Shown: one piece after another, positions 1 through 13,245 of the stretch
Layout of the letters: every line of letters starts with the position of its first letter
How positions within the stretch are numbered: the first letter of the stretch is position 1
Source of the DNA: Vishniacozyma victoriae
Taxonomy: Eukaryota; Basidiomycota; Tremellomycetes; Tremellales; Bulleribasidiaceae
Assembly: GCA_017654735.1 (NCBI GenBank)
Contig: JADPYG010000005.1
Location: forward strand, 1-64,000
Direction of reading: 5' to 3'
Length of the DNA stretch: 64,000 nucleotides
Program-made: the position numbers and the translations under genes
Notes under the pieces: generated by a model
What the model saw: the letters and a program-made list of their open reading frames with translations, nothing else
Told to the model about the DNA's origin: nothing
Databases searched by the model: none

Positions 1-611
1 TGGAGGAGGTACTGTTCCCATTACTGCTTGATCGTTGGGTCTGAATGGTCACTGCTTGTCCTCCTTAGGATACTGTGTGGCATGGGCGATATAGACAGGG
101 TTGGAGAATGAAGCTCGAATGAATGATACCTTAAGTTGACGCGTTTCATGAATTCCGCTGATCCCGGACCATGACCGTGACCGTGGATCTTTCGTGGGAT
201 GGAAGGCAATAATCAGCTTCTTCTATTCTGCATCTCTGATGTTCGGACCTGGAATTCAAGTAGAGCAAGGATAGATCTGCTGCGAGATTGATGCATGGAT
301 GGCGGGCAGAGTAGACTGGAAAAGTGTACAGTAGGGGTACTTTTCAAATACCCTTAAGCCCGCTTCTTCTCTAGTGCAGAACAACATCATAGCCTGACTA
401 TGCATCCAAGATGAATTAACTCGTACGGCCGACAAGATCACTTCAGTGATAAGCATGCATGCATGCATTACCAAGAAAGAGGCATAAAGGTAGAGGTGGA
501 GGTCAAGTGGAGGCTATTAACAACCGAACGAAGGAAGATGGAAGATAGGGATGACGTCCATCGGTTTCTAGCTTTTCTTCTATTCATCTTTTACATCTTG
601 CTCAAAACATA
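1..611. other. Left-edge non-coding stretch and SFA1 upstream region
   Basis: I see no open frame with protein-like composition on either strand. The stretch should hold the promoter and 5' leader of the formaldehyde dehydrogenase that starts at 612. The only clear local structure is a perfect (GCAT)4 tract at 453-468, about 145 bp upstream of that start. The 3' end of a neighbouring gene beyond the window cannot be excluded. Confidence 0.5.
453..468. repeat. (GCAT)4 microsatellite in SFA1 promoter region
   Basis: Four perfect GCAT units form a self-complementary tract. Alternating purine-pyrimidine runs like this are common simple repeats. Any regulatory role is unproven. Confidence 0.7.
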
Positions 612-2534
<1,923 letters not shown>

Positions 2535-3150
2535 CTGCAGATGAGTCAAGTAGAGTAAGTAAATGAAATGAGTATGCAAAGAATACGGAGTAAACGCCGT
2601 GAAGAGACGGAGAAATAGGCTCAATTCAGGGGACGTGTAGAGGATAGCGGACAACGCATTGACTGACCCTCCTTTCCCCTCTTACATCGATCGAATATCA
2701 CCTCAAGATCTACAGGTTTCGAGACAATCATCTCTCCCTCCAGAGAGAGAGAAAGATTAAGTGATCAGGTGCGATGCCGAGACAGGCAGTCAAGAATGGC
2801 GCCAGTCCCTGAGTTTTCATTAGTCAAGGTAAGGTAAGGTCGAGTCCAGATGATTACTCCGGTGATGAACCATCATACAATGCTCATGCAAAAGAATCCG
2901 TCAAGGCTATATAAGCTGCTGGTGTCAAGTCATCTCGTTCGTTCAAAGGTATGTGTAAAGTTTCCCTTGTGTGCGCATTGACCCCCTACCCCTCCTTTTA
3001 CGTGGTATACAAACAACCCCACTACTCCTTCCTTTGAATAAACAATCTTTCTCAGATCACATCATCTGACTATTCCAGATGATCCATCGACGTACAAGTC
3101 ATGTATAACATCCGCATCAATTCTTGCTGTTCTTGCTTGATCATTTGGAC
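2535..3150. other. Intergenic region downstream of SFA1
   Basis: No convincing coding frame on either strand. The stretch should contain the SFA1 3' UTR and the leader of the hypothetical gene that may start near 3151. CT-rich tracts precede that start. Confidence 0.5.
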
Positions 3151-4050
3151 ATGTCTCCTATTCCGACTCGACGCAGCTCTAGAATACACACGAGTACACA
3201 AATGAGTTTGAATCTACACAAACCCGACTCCGACCATAGCCGCAACACAAGGCGAACGACCCCAGCCATCGGTACTCTTTCAATCATCCCAAACCGGACT
3301 CAAAGTGTACAATCCCACCCTTCCTCGACAATCTCACGTGAACGCGTCACACCCTCCTTGCAGACATTTAGCAATACGAATACCAGGACGTCAAAGAGGA
3401 CTCGACCTAGATGGTATCGCCCTCCACCTCCTGAAGCTTATTTGATCATCCGGGCACATAGGCGTCCAATGGGCGGTTGATGCGAGGATTGGAGTAAGAA
3501 GGGTGATGGATGGTATGTCCCTTTATTCTCCTCGCATCCTACCATTATACATCGAATCGGGGCTGACGTATAGGACATTCAAATTATCTGTCCCATCTAA
3601 ATCTGTACGTTTCCTTATATTCATACAGTGTAAGCTGATGGTTAGGGGCATGATGGGTTAGTAATTAAATTGGAAGTTAGGGATCGGGATCTAAATATCG
3701 TTCCTCCAGAGTAAGTGATCACTGGAATCTCATTCTCCGACTGGGGTTGACGATAGCGCTCATATCCTAAGTTTGAGGTTGACGAGAATGATCCTTCAAT
3801 ATCGGATCATCAGTGGTAAGCTCCCGTCTCACCCTTTCACTACGACCAGAATTGATATATAGTCGCTCCTACACTGACAGGTATCTCGACTTCACGATTA
3901 TCCGGTGTAGACGGAGAGAGGGTGATCGTCTTTCCCCTTGGAAATATACTCTCCACTTGCGGGACGGTAATTGAAGTCCGACTATATGATCTTGGGCAAG
4001 TCAATCGTATCCTATGTGCTCGACAACACCTGATGGTAGATCATGTATGA
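3151..4050 (+). CDS. Hypothetical protein, multi-exon, structure uncertain
   Basis: Not recognised. A first exon from the ATG at 3151 encodes a Ser/Thr/Arg-rich, probably disordered N-terminus (MSPIPTRRSSR...). Downstream, several short blocks separated by plausible introns read as an ordered, beta-strand-rich protein: ...GHDGLVIKLEVRDRDLNIVP, then ...ILSLRLTRMILQYRIIS, then ...GERVIVFPLGNILSTCGTVI, ending VRLYDLGQ... with a stop at 4048. Alternating hydrophobic strands and this length recall arrestin-like beta sandwiches, but no diagnostic motif supports that. The junction between the first exon and the later blocks needs a donor at about 3272 or 3338 and an acceptor at about 3461, and one later junction has no good canonical donor. 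The gene could also be decayed. Confidence 0.4.
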
Positions 4051-4232
4051 CCAGGGGACGCTGTTCGGCTATCGCCAGTCTGCGCATCAGTTGATCTGTC
4101 AGTATTGCCCCGTGATCCCTATAGCATGCGTCATTTCAATGCATTGCAGTACTTCATTCTTCTTATTGACATCTTAATCCCTTTCGTTCCTTCTTGTCCT
4201 GTTCTGCCTAGAAACTAGCCTATAGGCTAGGT

Positions 4233-4840
4233 CTATCGGTGAGAACCCTGAGCAGCTCCGGTAGCCCTGACATCTCCACCACCTCCCCTGGCAATGTTCT
4301 TGTTGAGTTTCAAAGAGTGGGATAGGTCAGACTTGTGAATCTTTCCATTCTGTAGAATGATCTGGATAGCGGCCCTGTACATTAGTCTCTCTCCCATCAT
4401 GTATAGCTAGGAAAGACGTACTCGAGGGACTTGTCCTTTACATTCTTCTCATCGCCAAAGAAGGCAGATTCAATCTCCTGCTTGGAGATTTCACCGAGTT
4501 GACCGGTGTGACCTGAGGTTGTCGACTTGTACTGTTTACGTCAATACCGGTCAAGAGGTCCGAGCTTGTAACTTACGATAGCGAATTGACCGACGAATCG
4601 AGAGAGGGCGATAGACTTGTCAGTCTTCCACTGCTCGTACTGTATGTCAGCGGAGGTTTGTATACGTGAAGGGAGTACAAGGGTCAGGAGAAGGAGGAAG
4701 GACATGGTGAAAGGATAGGTGAAAGGATAGGAGGGACCTACCTCGGCAACGTCATCAATGGCGACAATGTACTCGTCGGCATGCTCATTAGGCTTGTAGA
4801 TGACGGTCTGGATGGGAGTGGTATCGTGTTGGCCTGGCAT
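4233..4840 (-). CDS. Rtc3-type SBDS N-terminal-domain protein
   Basis: A small protein of about 120 residues that begins MPGQHDTTPIQTVIYKPN and continues DEYIVAIDDVAE, YEQWKTDKSIALSRFVGQF, TSGHTGQLGEISKQEIESAF, AAIQIILQNGKI and a Gly-rich tail ending GAAQGSHR. The pattern (beta strand, YxxWKxDxSI, HTGQLG, SKQExESAFF, xxIILxxG) matches the stand-alone FYSH/SBDS N-terminal domain of yeast Rtc3/Hgi1, a stress-induced protein linked to RNA metabolism. Full SBDS proteins have two further domains, absent here. Three introns interrupt it. The start at 4840 is preferred over an upstream extension of the frame, which is low-complexity 5' leader with a GTT repeat. Divergent from the catalase gene. Molecular function is not established for this family. 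Confidence 0.82.
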
Positions 4841-5238
4841 TGTGGATGGTGTTGTTGTTGTTGTTGTTGTTGGTATGTAGCAGTAAGAGATGTAGTTGAT
4901 AGTAGAGTGGGTTGAAAGGAGGGCTCGGCTACTAATAGGCAGCGGGTTTAGGGTGGAAGCATCTGGAACAGAGTGGGGATGACGTACAAGCACGCGAGCG
5001 CGTGCCTATGCTCCGATTCTGGCGCCTATCTCTTGACTCTCCCACGGTTGCTCACCCTTGCCCTCTTGCGTCATCACCAAGTCAAGTCAAGTGACCGAGG
5101 TACCAGATCCCCACGCCGGACCTTGGGATCGTTAACGCAGCGTCACCGATTGGTCAACAGATTCCAGCAGATTGAGAGAGAGTATATATAGTAAATTACT
5201 AACCCCCACTCATCTTCTATCATATACATCAATACATA
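4841..5238. promoter_or_regulatory. Divergent promoter, Rtc3-like gene and catalase
   Basis: A 398-bp gap between two divergent starts. It holds a (GTT)n tract at about 4851-4872 in the presumed leader of the minus-strand gene, a CAAGTCAAGTCAAGTG direct repeat near 5080, and a TATA-like TATATATA at 5183-5190 about 50 bp before the catalase ATG. Both neighbours belong to families often induced by stress, so shared regulation is possible but inferred. Confidence 0.55.
5183..5190 (+). promoter_or_regulatory. TATA-like element of catalase gene
   Basis: TATATATA lies 49-56 bp upstream of the catalase ATG at 5239, preceded by a GAGAGAGAG tract. Position and sequence fit a TATA box of an inducible gene. 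No transcription start is known. Confidence 0.5.
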
Positions 5239-7284
5239 ATGTCAAACGGATCAACCAACGGACACGCAACCAACAATACCAAAGGCAACTCTGCCATCCC
5301 TCCTATCAAGTCATACGAGGACGACAGAAATGCCACTTCCCAAGATGTGTACGTTTACTTTTTACATCGGCGATCTTGCCACTACCTTGGAATTTATACT
5401 GACAAGCTAGTACATACACAACATCTAACGGAGTTCCCGTTCCTCACCCATACCAAGTCCAGCGAGCTGGTCTTGATGGACCCCTCCTTCTCCAGGATTT
5501 CCACTTGATCGATCTACTATCCCACTTCGATCGAGAGAGGTATGTTCCCATTACTATGCATCTCGAGGACGATGACTGACTGGCAGAATCCCCGAGCGAG
5601 TAGTCCACGCCAAGGGATCAGGTGCTCACGGTGTTTGGGAATGTACAGACGGTCTCGAGGACCTATCAATGGCCAGCATGTTCAAGAAGGGAGCCAAGTG
5701 CAGTTTAACCACTCGATTCTCTACTGTCGGTCGAGAGTCCGGATCATCCGATCTAGCTCGTGATCCCCGTGGTTTCTCGGTCAAGTTCAGGACTGACGAG
5801 GGTAACTGGGATTTTGTTGCCAACAACACCCCAGTCTTTTTCCGTGAGTCCCCTTTGATTTTTGTTGGGCACATTGCTGACAACTATAGTCCGAGACCCA
5901 GCAAAGTTCCCCCATTTCATGTAAGTACCACGTGTGGTAAATGAGGGAATTTGGCAGGATCTCGTGCTGATCTCTAGTCACACCCAGAAGCGTGATCCCG
6001 CCACCCACTTGTCTGGTGACGACGACGCCACCATGTTCTGGGACTACCTATCCCAGAACCCCGAGTCAATCCATCAGGTCATGATCCTCATGGGAGACCG
6101 AGGTATCCCCAAGGGTAAGCCTTATCGATCTCGATCTATTTTGCCACAAGCTAATAATCAGGATGGCGATTCATGCACGGTTACTACGGCCACACCTTGA
6201 AGATTGTCAATGACAAGGGAGAATGGAACTATGCCCAGTTCCATTTGATCTCTGATCAGGGAACTGCCAACTTTACCGCCGACGAGGCTGCTGCCGAGTC
6301 TAACGATTACGGACAGAAGGATCTCTACGAGTCTATCGAGAAGGGAGAGTAAGTCAATCTTAAGTCTCAACTCGGGGTATGTGCTGATGACAGCTTCCCA
6401 TCTTGGACCATGAAGGTTCAGGTCATGTCTGAGAAGCAGGCCGAGGAGGCTTGGGAGCAGAAGAAGATCAACGTCTTTGACTTGACCCACGTCTGGCCCC
6501 ATGGAGATTACCCTCTTCGAACCATCGGTAAATTCACTTTGAACGAGAACGCCAAGGTGAGCATTTCAGTACCAGTAACATGAATTGATACTGATGTCAG
6601 AACTACTTTGCCGAGGTCGAGCAGATTGCATTCAACCCCTCCCACATGGTTCCAGGTATCGAGCCATCCAACGACCCCGTTCTCCAGTCCCGACTATTCT
6701 CCTACCCCGATGCTCACCGACACCGAATCGGACCCAACTACCAGCAGCTACCAGTCAACCAGCCAGTATGCCCATTCATGGCTGGTAACTTCCAGCGAGA
6801 CGGTTCCATGGCATTCTACAACCAGGGATCCCGACCCAACTACCTCTCTTCCATCGAGCCCATCTCTTTCAAGGAGCGAGCATACGACCTCAACAAGGTT
6901 CACGGCAAGTTCACCGGAGAGGCAGTTGCGTTCCTATCGGAGATCCGACCTGAAGACTTCAACGGACCCCGAGCTCTCTGGGAGAAGGTCTACTCTGACG
7001 AGTCCAAGGAGAGGTTTATCGAGACTGTTTCCGGTCACATGTCGACAGTGAGGGACAAGAAGATTGTCGCTAGGATGATGACCATCTTTGGTGAAGTCTC
7101 TTCCGATTTGGGAGCACGATTAGAGAAGGCTACCGGTGTCCAGAAGGAGGGTGATATCGCTACTATGAAGTTCAACGGTACCCATAACGGATGGAACAAG
7201 GACTCCAAGATCCCTGCAAACGGTATGAAGTCTGATGGAGAGGTTGTCTTTGACAACGGTGCTCCTCAGTCTGCCAAGGCATAA
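5239..7284 (+). CDS. Haem catalase (monofunctional, small-subunit type)
   Basis: Catalyses 2 H2O2 to 2 H2O and O2. The spliced protein is about 530-540 residues with a disordered [13 protein letters not shown] start, the length of small-subunit eukaryotic catalases. Landmarks in order: [20 protein letters not shown], the active-site His in [32 protein letters not shown], the distal Asn in [77 protein letters not shown] and the proximal haem-ligand motif [17 protein letters not shown]. All catalytic residues are present. About six introns. No obvious N-terminal signal; the C-terminus APQSAKA ends in KA with no canonical SKL, so a cytosolic location is the simplest guess. Which of the several Cryptococcus-type catalases it corresponds to cannot be told here. 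Confidence 0.95.
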
Positions 7285-7773
7285 GTCATTTCCTAGCAGG
7301 GAAAGGAAAAAGTAGTGTAGCGTAGCATAGTGTCATATGTAGCTGTTCATGATGTAGCTTGATATCGCAATCTTGTCCCTTCAAAAAACCTCTCACTACA
7401 CCCACTTCGCCCTGATGGTACCCCCACCACAAGCGACCCATGTGGACGCTGTGGAGTATGACCATCAGAAGAAGATAAACGGAGAAACGGGGGGTCAGAC
7501 CTGTGAGCCGTGGTCGAGCTGGTAGACTGTGACATGACTAGAAAGACCTCTGCGACGTGGTTTGCTGCCACCCAACTACATACTCCTTATCTGATCCTTG
7601 TTGTCAAACCACACTTACTCTGATGAATAACAATATGGCTGTCACGTGCGAAGGCTCATTGTTCCATGATCCGGCAAAAGCTATATATCAGGTAGATCCG
7701 TACATACTCTTTGCACACTGACCAATCCACTCAACTCATACTGAGGAAGGTACCCATTTGTTCGCGATCAACC
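7285..7773. other. Convergent intergenic region
   Basis: Lies between the 3' ends of the catalase gene and the minus-strand hypothetical gene that ends at 7774. I see no coding signal. Composition and position fit two 3' UTRs. Confidence 0.5.
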
Positions 7774-8224
7774 CTAGCAATACCATGGGTCAAACCAAGA
7801 CAGGAGCCCTATGAGACATCGTCCCCCCTTCCAATCCCTTCGCCTTGACTGACTACTCACCGTCACCCCCTTTCGAAATACGTTGTCGCCCTCCCTCCAG
7901 TCCCCCAGTAACAGGCCAAACGACCGCACAAGTCCCCTCCTCGGGTCTCTGGAATAGAACATAACCCCTCCCAATACTCGCAGTAGCCTGTAGATTAGTA
8001 CACTCCCCTAAACAGAATGTGGTGCCTCCGAAATCAACGGTGGTATCGGGATCAAGTGTTTTTCCGTCGTCGTTGAACTCCATGTTTACATCTGCTTCGT
8101 GACGCTTTTCCCAAGTGAGCGGTCTGGTTTTTATACCTGTAAAATAATCTGCTTTCACTCTTACGGTATCGTTGGTATTTCGGGTTGGAGCTTGACTACC
8201 TTCGGTTGGTGAAGCTGGTGGCAT
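7774..8224 (-). CDS. Hypothetical small protein
   Basis: Not recognised. The main exon starts MPPASPTEGSQAPTRN and encodes about 120 residues with a plausible folded core (VRVKADYFTGIKTRPLTWEK, VDFGGTTFCLGECTNLQATA, GRGYVLFQRPEEGTCAVVWP). The three Cys residues (FCLGEC, GTC) could form disulfides or bind metal, but there is no signal peptide. Reading through gives a stop at 7853. A GTGAGT donor just before that stop and an acceptor 52 nt later give a spliced C-terminus GLLSWFDPWYC ending at 7774, which I prefer because it is hydrophobic and structured. The name and function are unknown. Confidence 0.6.
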
Positions 8225-8537
8225 GTTGGAGAAAGTTTGTAATGTGTTGTGGAGTGATGATGGAGAGTTGAAGAGCAGAAGTGAGGAATTAGGATAGAGT
8301 AGCAGTACTTATACGGGAACAACAGAAGACGACCGAACGATCCGTGATGCTATCTATCCCATTGGTAGACCTTGCCTCGAAGTTGTGGAGCGGGTCAAAG
8401 GACTGCCTTCCAGCGAGCAGATAGGATTACGATACGATGAGTGGAGTGATCAGTATCCAGCCCGAAGCAGAGCCTGGGAACACACCGTGATTGCAAGAAA
8501 GGAATACTTATACATTTCCTCATTCGTTCCCTTGGGC
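8225..8537. other. Spacer between two minus-strand genes
   Basis: A 313-bp gap that should carry the promoter of the hypothetical gene at 7774-8224 and the 3' UTR of the alpha-galactosidase. A plus-strand frame crosses into the galactosidase from here but is antisense shadow. Nothing else seen. Confidence 0.5.
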
Positions 8538-10862
8538 CTACACTCGATCGACGAAAATAACCTTACTCTGATAATCCCCCTCCCACCAGAGTTTGACTCC
8601 ACTAGCCATCAAACTAGCTCCACTCCACTCTTTCCCATCAACTCTATATTTCGCTCCTTCCTCCAATCCCCTCAATTTAAGCGGTGGAATAGTTTCTTTG
8701 ATAGTACTCTTCAACTGGTACGCCAATAACACCGCATTGCCCTTTCGATCGATATAGAGGACAGCTGGCCAATTACTTTCTTCAGGTAATCGGAGTCGGT
8801 ACATGTCACCATTGATCACGTATGGGTTTACTTTTTCGGCCAACTTGACGATTGATGGGATTTGATCTTTTTCTTCCTTTGAAATAGCTCCTAGATCAAG
8901 TTCGAAACCGAATGATCCTCCCATCATGGCTACATGTGCCCTAAATTCAAGTGGAGTAATTCGGTGCATTTGATGATTCGGTACAGCGGCAACATGACAT
9001 CCCATCGCCGAGGGGGGATATGCGATAGATGTTCCGAATTGAGTGAAAACCCTCTCTAGTCCATCTGTATTATCGGATGTCCATGATTGGGGGAAATAAT
9101 GAAGGATGCCAGCATCAAACCTTGCTCCTCCGGAAGCGCATCCTTCCCATAGGATATCGGGGAATCGGGATGTCAGAGTGGATAGAACTCTGTATAAACC
9201 AAACATGTATTTATGAGCGGTAGAGGGGTGGGGTAGTTCGTGCATTGATCGATTGTTATCCCATTTGACATATTCAACATTCGCTGATGATAACAACTTG
9301 GTCAATGAATCGATGAGGTAGTCCTGGACTTCGGGGAGAGAGAGGTTGAGAACAAGTTGATTTCGCTGTTCGGTCCTCTTTCTACCTGGGGCATGAAGGA
9401 CCCAATCCGGGTGGGCTTCGTATAATTCAGATTGGGGGTTGACCATCTCAGGCTCGACCTACATATCAGCACACGCTTACGAGTCATGATACAGCGGAGA
9501 GGTAGACGTACCCAAATACCGAACTTCATCTTCCCCGCATCCAGCTTATTCACCTTATCGGTGAAAGGCTTCAGACCATCAGGGAACCTCTCTGGATTAA
9601 CCACCCAATCCCCCAATCCAGCCTTATCGCTAACTCTAGGATGTTTGGACCCAAACCATCCATCATCCATAACGAACATCTTGACTCCCAAGTCGGAAGC
9701 AGTACTAGCAATCTCGTACAGGCTTTCAGTGGTGAAATCGAAATAGGTCGCTTCCCAATTATTGATAAGTACCGGTCGATCCTTGTATACCCAAGGCGAG
9801 ATGATCAAGTTGTCCCGGTATAATCGATGGTATACCCTCGACATCCCTCCGATACCATGGGAAGAGTAGACGGAAACGCATTCTGGCGATTTGAAGGTTT
9901 CTCCCGGACCGAGTGGGTAAGAGAGGTGAAGAGGGTTTAAACCCATTAAAACTCGGACTGGACCGTGGATCGCTTTTTCGATAGTAGTGGAGTGAGAGCC
10001 GGAGTAGATCAAGTTGAATCCATATGCTGGACCAGTATGTTCATCGGTACCTTCGTCGACGATGGCCACGAAGGGGTTATGAGAATGGGAAGAGTATCCC
10101 ATTGTACTATGGAATCTGGCAATCAGCTTCTCGTCTTCTGGAGTATCAGCTCGAGCCTGTGGACGTACCCCTGAGTACCCCAATCAACTTTCCTCCTAAA
10201 CTTCCTACCCTCCCTCGCCCAATCACCATGTAACCCGACCATCTCCCAATCACTCTCAGCCCTAGGTAAATCCACACTAAAACTCTCCGCTCGTTCCACC
10301 ACAACCTCCTCATTCCCATTATTGATCAACTCGAATGATCGAGTGATAGCATCCAATTTATGAAACACAGCATAATGTAATACCACCTCCAAATCATTGA
10401 CCTCATCCTTCAAGTACACTTTCAAACTCGAAACATCCCCTTCCTTTCCATGAGTCGTTGGTAGATCTCCCCCTGGGTGTTTACCCTCTACGACTTCATG
10501 ATGTGAATAAATGAATTCAGAGACTGTACATCCTTTAGCAGTCCTCACGTGAATGGCTGGAAGTCTGAAATCCCCCCTGCCTGAATCGGGGAATTCACGA
10601 GCTTCGAGGGTAAGTAATCCGGTTTGGCCATGGATATCGGTATGGGGGTATGGGATTGGATCGTCGATTGATGGGCCATAGTAATCGTGTCTGAGATCTC
10701 CGTCGGTGAGGTGAAAGATATAAGAAGAGGATGGGGAGGTTAGGGTGAATGTAGGTGATGCGCCGGAGGTGACTGTGATTCCGGGTTCTGGAGGTCAGCG
10801 AAGGTTGCGCCAGAATCTGGAGCGATATGAAGCGCAGGGGGTGACTCACTTGAAGCTGTCAT
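8538..10862 (-). CDS. GH36 alpha-galactosidase
   Basis: Hydrolyses terminal alpha-1,6-galactosyl residues of melibiose, raffinose, stachyose or galactomannan. The protein is about 710-720 residues, the GH36 size, with an N-terminal beta-supersandwich domain, a central (beta/alpha)8 barrel and a C-terminal beta domain. Diagnostic barrel motifs: VMDDGWFGSKH, GDWVVNPERFPDGLK, KFGIW followed by VEPEMVNPQSELYE, the nucleophile in VEYVKWDNNR, WEGCASGGARFD, and the acid/base Asp in WTSDNTDG. It starts MTAS with an intron in the fourth codon; at least two further introns follow. No signal peptide is visible, so it is probably intracellular, unlike secreted GH27 enzymes, and would need sugar import. 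The substrate cannot be fixed from sequence. An inverted repeat of CGG-type half sites lies upstream at 10992-11026. Confidence 0.93.
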
Positions 10863-11193
10863 TTTTATTGATATAGGATACGAAGTATGACAAGACAAAG
10901 TGGATACAGTTGGTTCTTATAGGGTATGCAATACAAGTACCCCGGTATACACTCGGAAGTCGGGGTGGGGGCAGCCAAGAAGTCGTTTTACTCGGAGTGA
11001 GTTCGGAGTCGCCGATGTCACTCCGATCCTCCGACATGTTAGCCGGGCCGGTTACTCGTAGTCCATTACTACGAGGAGGGTGGGGAGCTTGAAACGTCAG
11101 ACCAGGGCATAGTAAATGCATGATGACCGTCTTTGGCGAAGCGACCACTGGAGATATGTGCTACAAATCTCACTGCCTCAAGTTTCACCTGAG
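10863..11193. promoter_or_regulatory. Upstream region of the alpha-galactosidase gene
   Basis: The gap between the alpha-galactosidase start and the 3' end of the minus-strand amidase gene. It carries a 9-bp inverted repeat with CGG/CCG cores (10992-11026) and further CGG-containing repeats. No coding frame is convincing. Confidence 0.5.
10992..11026. promoter_or_regulatory. Inverted repeat TCGGAGTGA-N17-TCACTCCGA
   Basis: Perfect 9-bp arms at 10992-11000 and 11018-11026 about 130-165 bp upstream of the alpha-galactosidase start, with another TCGGAGTC and CTCCGAC nearby. Paired CGG/CCG triplets are the typical binding pattern of fungal Zn(II)2Cys6 regulators. Binding here is inferred, not shown. 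Confidence 0.45.
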
Positions 11194-13245
11194 CTACTGA
11201 GAGAGAGGTAAAAATGCCTCTATCACTTTCAAAGCTTCCATCAATCTCTCATCTTCATTGCGCGGAGCAACAACCTGTAAACCAATAGGACATCCAACAC
11301 TAGTTTCAGATGACCCTAATAAGGCGTCAGCTTTCCATCCTTCATTAAAAGCAAGGTTCGAAGCTTACAAGTCTTATACAAATGCTCTTCATCCTTATTC
11401 CTTGGCTCAATCCCCTGATCCCCCCTCAAATCAAGCTTGGGATCAACATACAATCCAGTTGGGAAAACAGCTGCTGGCCAATCTATGAGATTGAAGAGAC
11501 TGGTGTATGACCAGTATTTCGTTGTTCCTATCAACTGCGCTGGAGCAGGGCCGGGCGGGAGGAGGATGATATCGAGATTGAGAGATCGGAAGTATGTTAG
11601 GTATTCTTGGCGGATATGTTCTCGGCGGATTATGAGCTAAAGTCAGCTTGCTTCTGATAGAATTCAAAGTCTAGGATAACGATGTGAGGGAGAGACGAGA
11701 AGTCGAGGAACTCACTTCATCCAGCTCCTTGGGGCTTAAAGCTTTACTATGCGAAACCACCCATTCCGTCAATGGTAATAGTGGTTCATCACCCAATATC
11801 TCCCGTAGTTTCTCACCACCATCGATATAATATAGTGAAGTCTATCATCAGTCATAATCTGCTTGTCGTATGCGAGTTGGGGAACTTACAACCAATTCCC
11901 AACTCTCTTCAAAGAACTTTGGTTCTACCTCTACAATCTCCATCGATCCCCTCAACTTCTCCACCATCGAATCAAGTGCCCTTCTCATACTGCTAACCGG
12001 CCTCACGCGCGCATCATTCCTCATGACCCCTACTCTCATCTTCCCATTCTCCCCAGACCAGGATTTGTATCCTAATCCTTTACCTCCCTCGCAAGACCGC
12101 CATGGAAGGGGTAGTAGCGAAGTATCATTCATCCAACTCTGGGCTTCCATTATTGTCCTCATGAATAACTCCATGTCCCTCCTCGAACGAGCTAGAGGGC
12201 CGATACATCCTCGAATACGGGCGTGGTGGGTTCCACCTGATAGTCCACCCTGAGCACCATCCCGAGGTAGGCGTTTCGAACTGCTTTTAAAGCCCCATAA
12301 ACCATTGCTATCATCAGCTCACTCCTCCGACACATGAAGCAGCCTCGTGAAAAGGACTCGGCGACTCACAAAGCAGCTGGATTCCTAATACTACCCCCAA
12401 TATCAGTGCCAACTCCAATCGTACTTCCCCTCATAGCTACCAAAGCGCCTTCCCCACCAGAACTCCCACCTGAAGTACAATTCCGATTACATGCATTTCG
12501 GGTTATACCATAATTGTGGGATTGGGTTTCAAGTTGCATGATGGATTGTGGTTGAGTCGTTTTGCACATGAATACTAGACATCAGCGCCGATAGGCTAAC
12601 AAGCTCCATTCTCATCGGCGAAGTCGCTGGTTGAACCGGCAAGGAAGTCAGAGGATATGACAGAGGAGGAGGACTTACTGGCCCCCGCATCCCTCAGGAT
12701 CTTTACCAGACTCGCATCTTCCTCGGATATGGATTCCTCGAAATTGAAATGACTAGCATTCTGAGGCCATCCTTTCACATTTATCAATTCTATCCATCAG
12801 CCTTCTTCCTCTTACAATCATCGGGAGAGGAGGACATACGCTTGATACTGATGACAACACCATGCAGTGAACCCTTGACCTCTCCTTTCTCTTCAAGATA
12901 CCGATCAAGTTCCCTCGCCTGCTCCAAAGCCCCATCTCCATCAAAGAAAGTAAGGCAGTTGGTAGCTTGATGAGCTAAACTCGCAGAGTAGAAATAAGCT
13001 TCAACAACTTCTACAGCCGTATACTTCTTCTCCTTAATGGCTTTGACTAGGTCGATAGCATCAAGCGATACTATCTCAACTTGTCGTGGTTTGAGGAGGG
13101 AATATTCAATTAAAGTAGTTGGATTTAATGGATGTCCGTCCCATGATGAGAGGAGGGTTTGCGGAGGTAGTGAGCCTCGGATTTGGGCTTGGATCGATTT
13201 CGCTCGTTCTGCTAGGTAGTCTGGGAGAGGGGTCGAGGTGTTCAT
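11194..13245 (-). CDS. Amidase (amidase-signature family)
   Basis: A Ser-cisSer-Lys amidohydrolase of about 550 residues, of the fungal acetamidase / fatty-acid-amide-hydrolase-like group. It starts MNTSTPLPDYLAERA, and the family N-terminal helix pattern follows (LSSWDGHPLNPTTLIEYSLL, TAVEVVEAYFYSASLAHQ). Catalytic Lys is in HGVVISIK (an intron follows). The Gly/Ser-rich signature is NCTSGGSSGGEGALV with the cis-Ser, followed by the nucleophile loop GVGTDIGGSIRNPAA. The C-terminal half has GPLARS, FNLIDWPAAVFPTG and the typical VGCPIGLQVVA plus ERLMEALKVIEAFL, ending LPLSQ at 11194. At least six introns. No targeting signal seen. The substrate (acetamide, longer amides) is unknown; Tremellales use such enzymes for nitrogen scavenging. 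Confidence 0.9.

Noticed and set aside
4841..4993. N-terminal extension of the Rtc3-like protein upstream of 4840
   Set aside because: The frame is open, but the sequence is low-complexity leader with a GTT repeat, and the SBDS-type domain starts right after the ATG at 4840.
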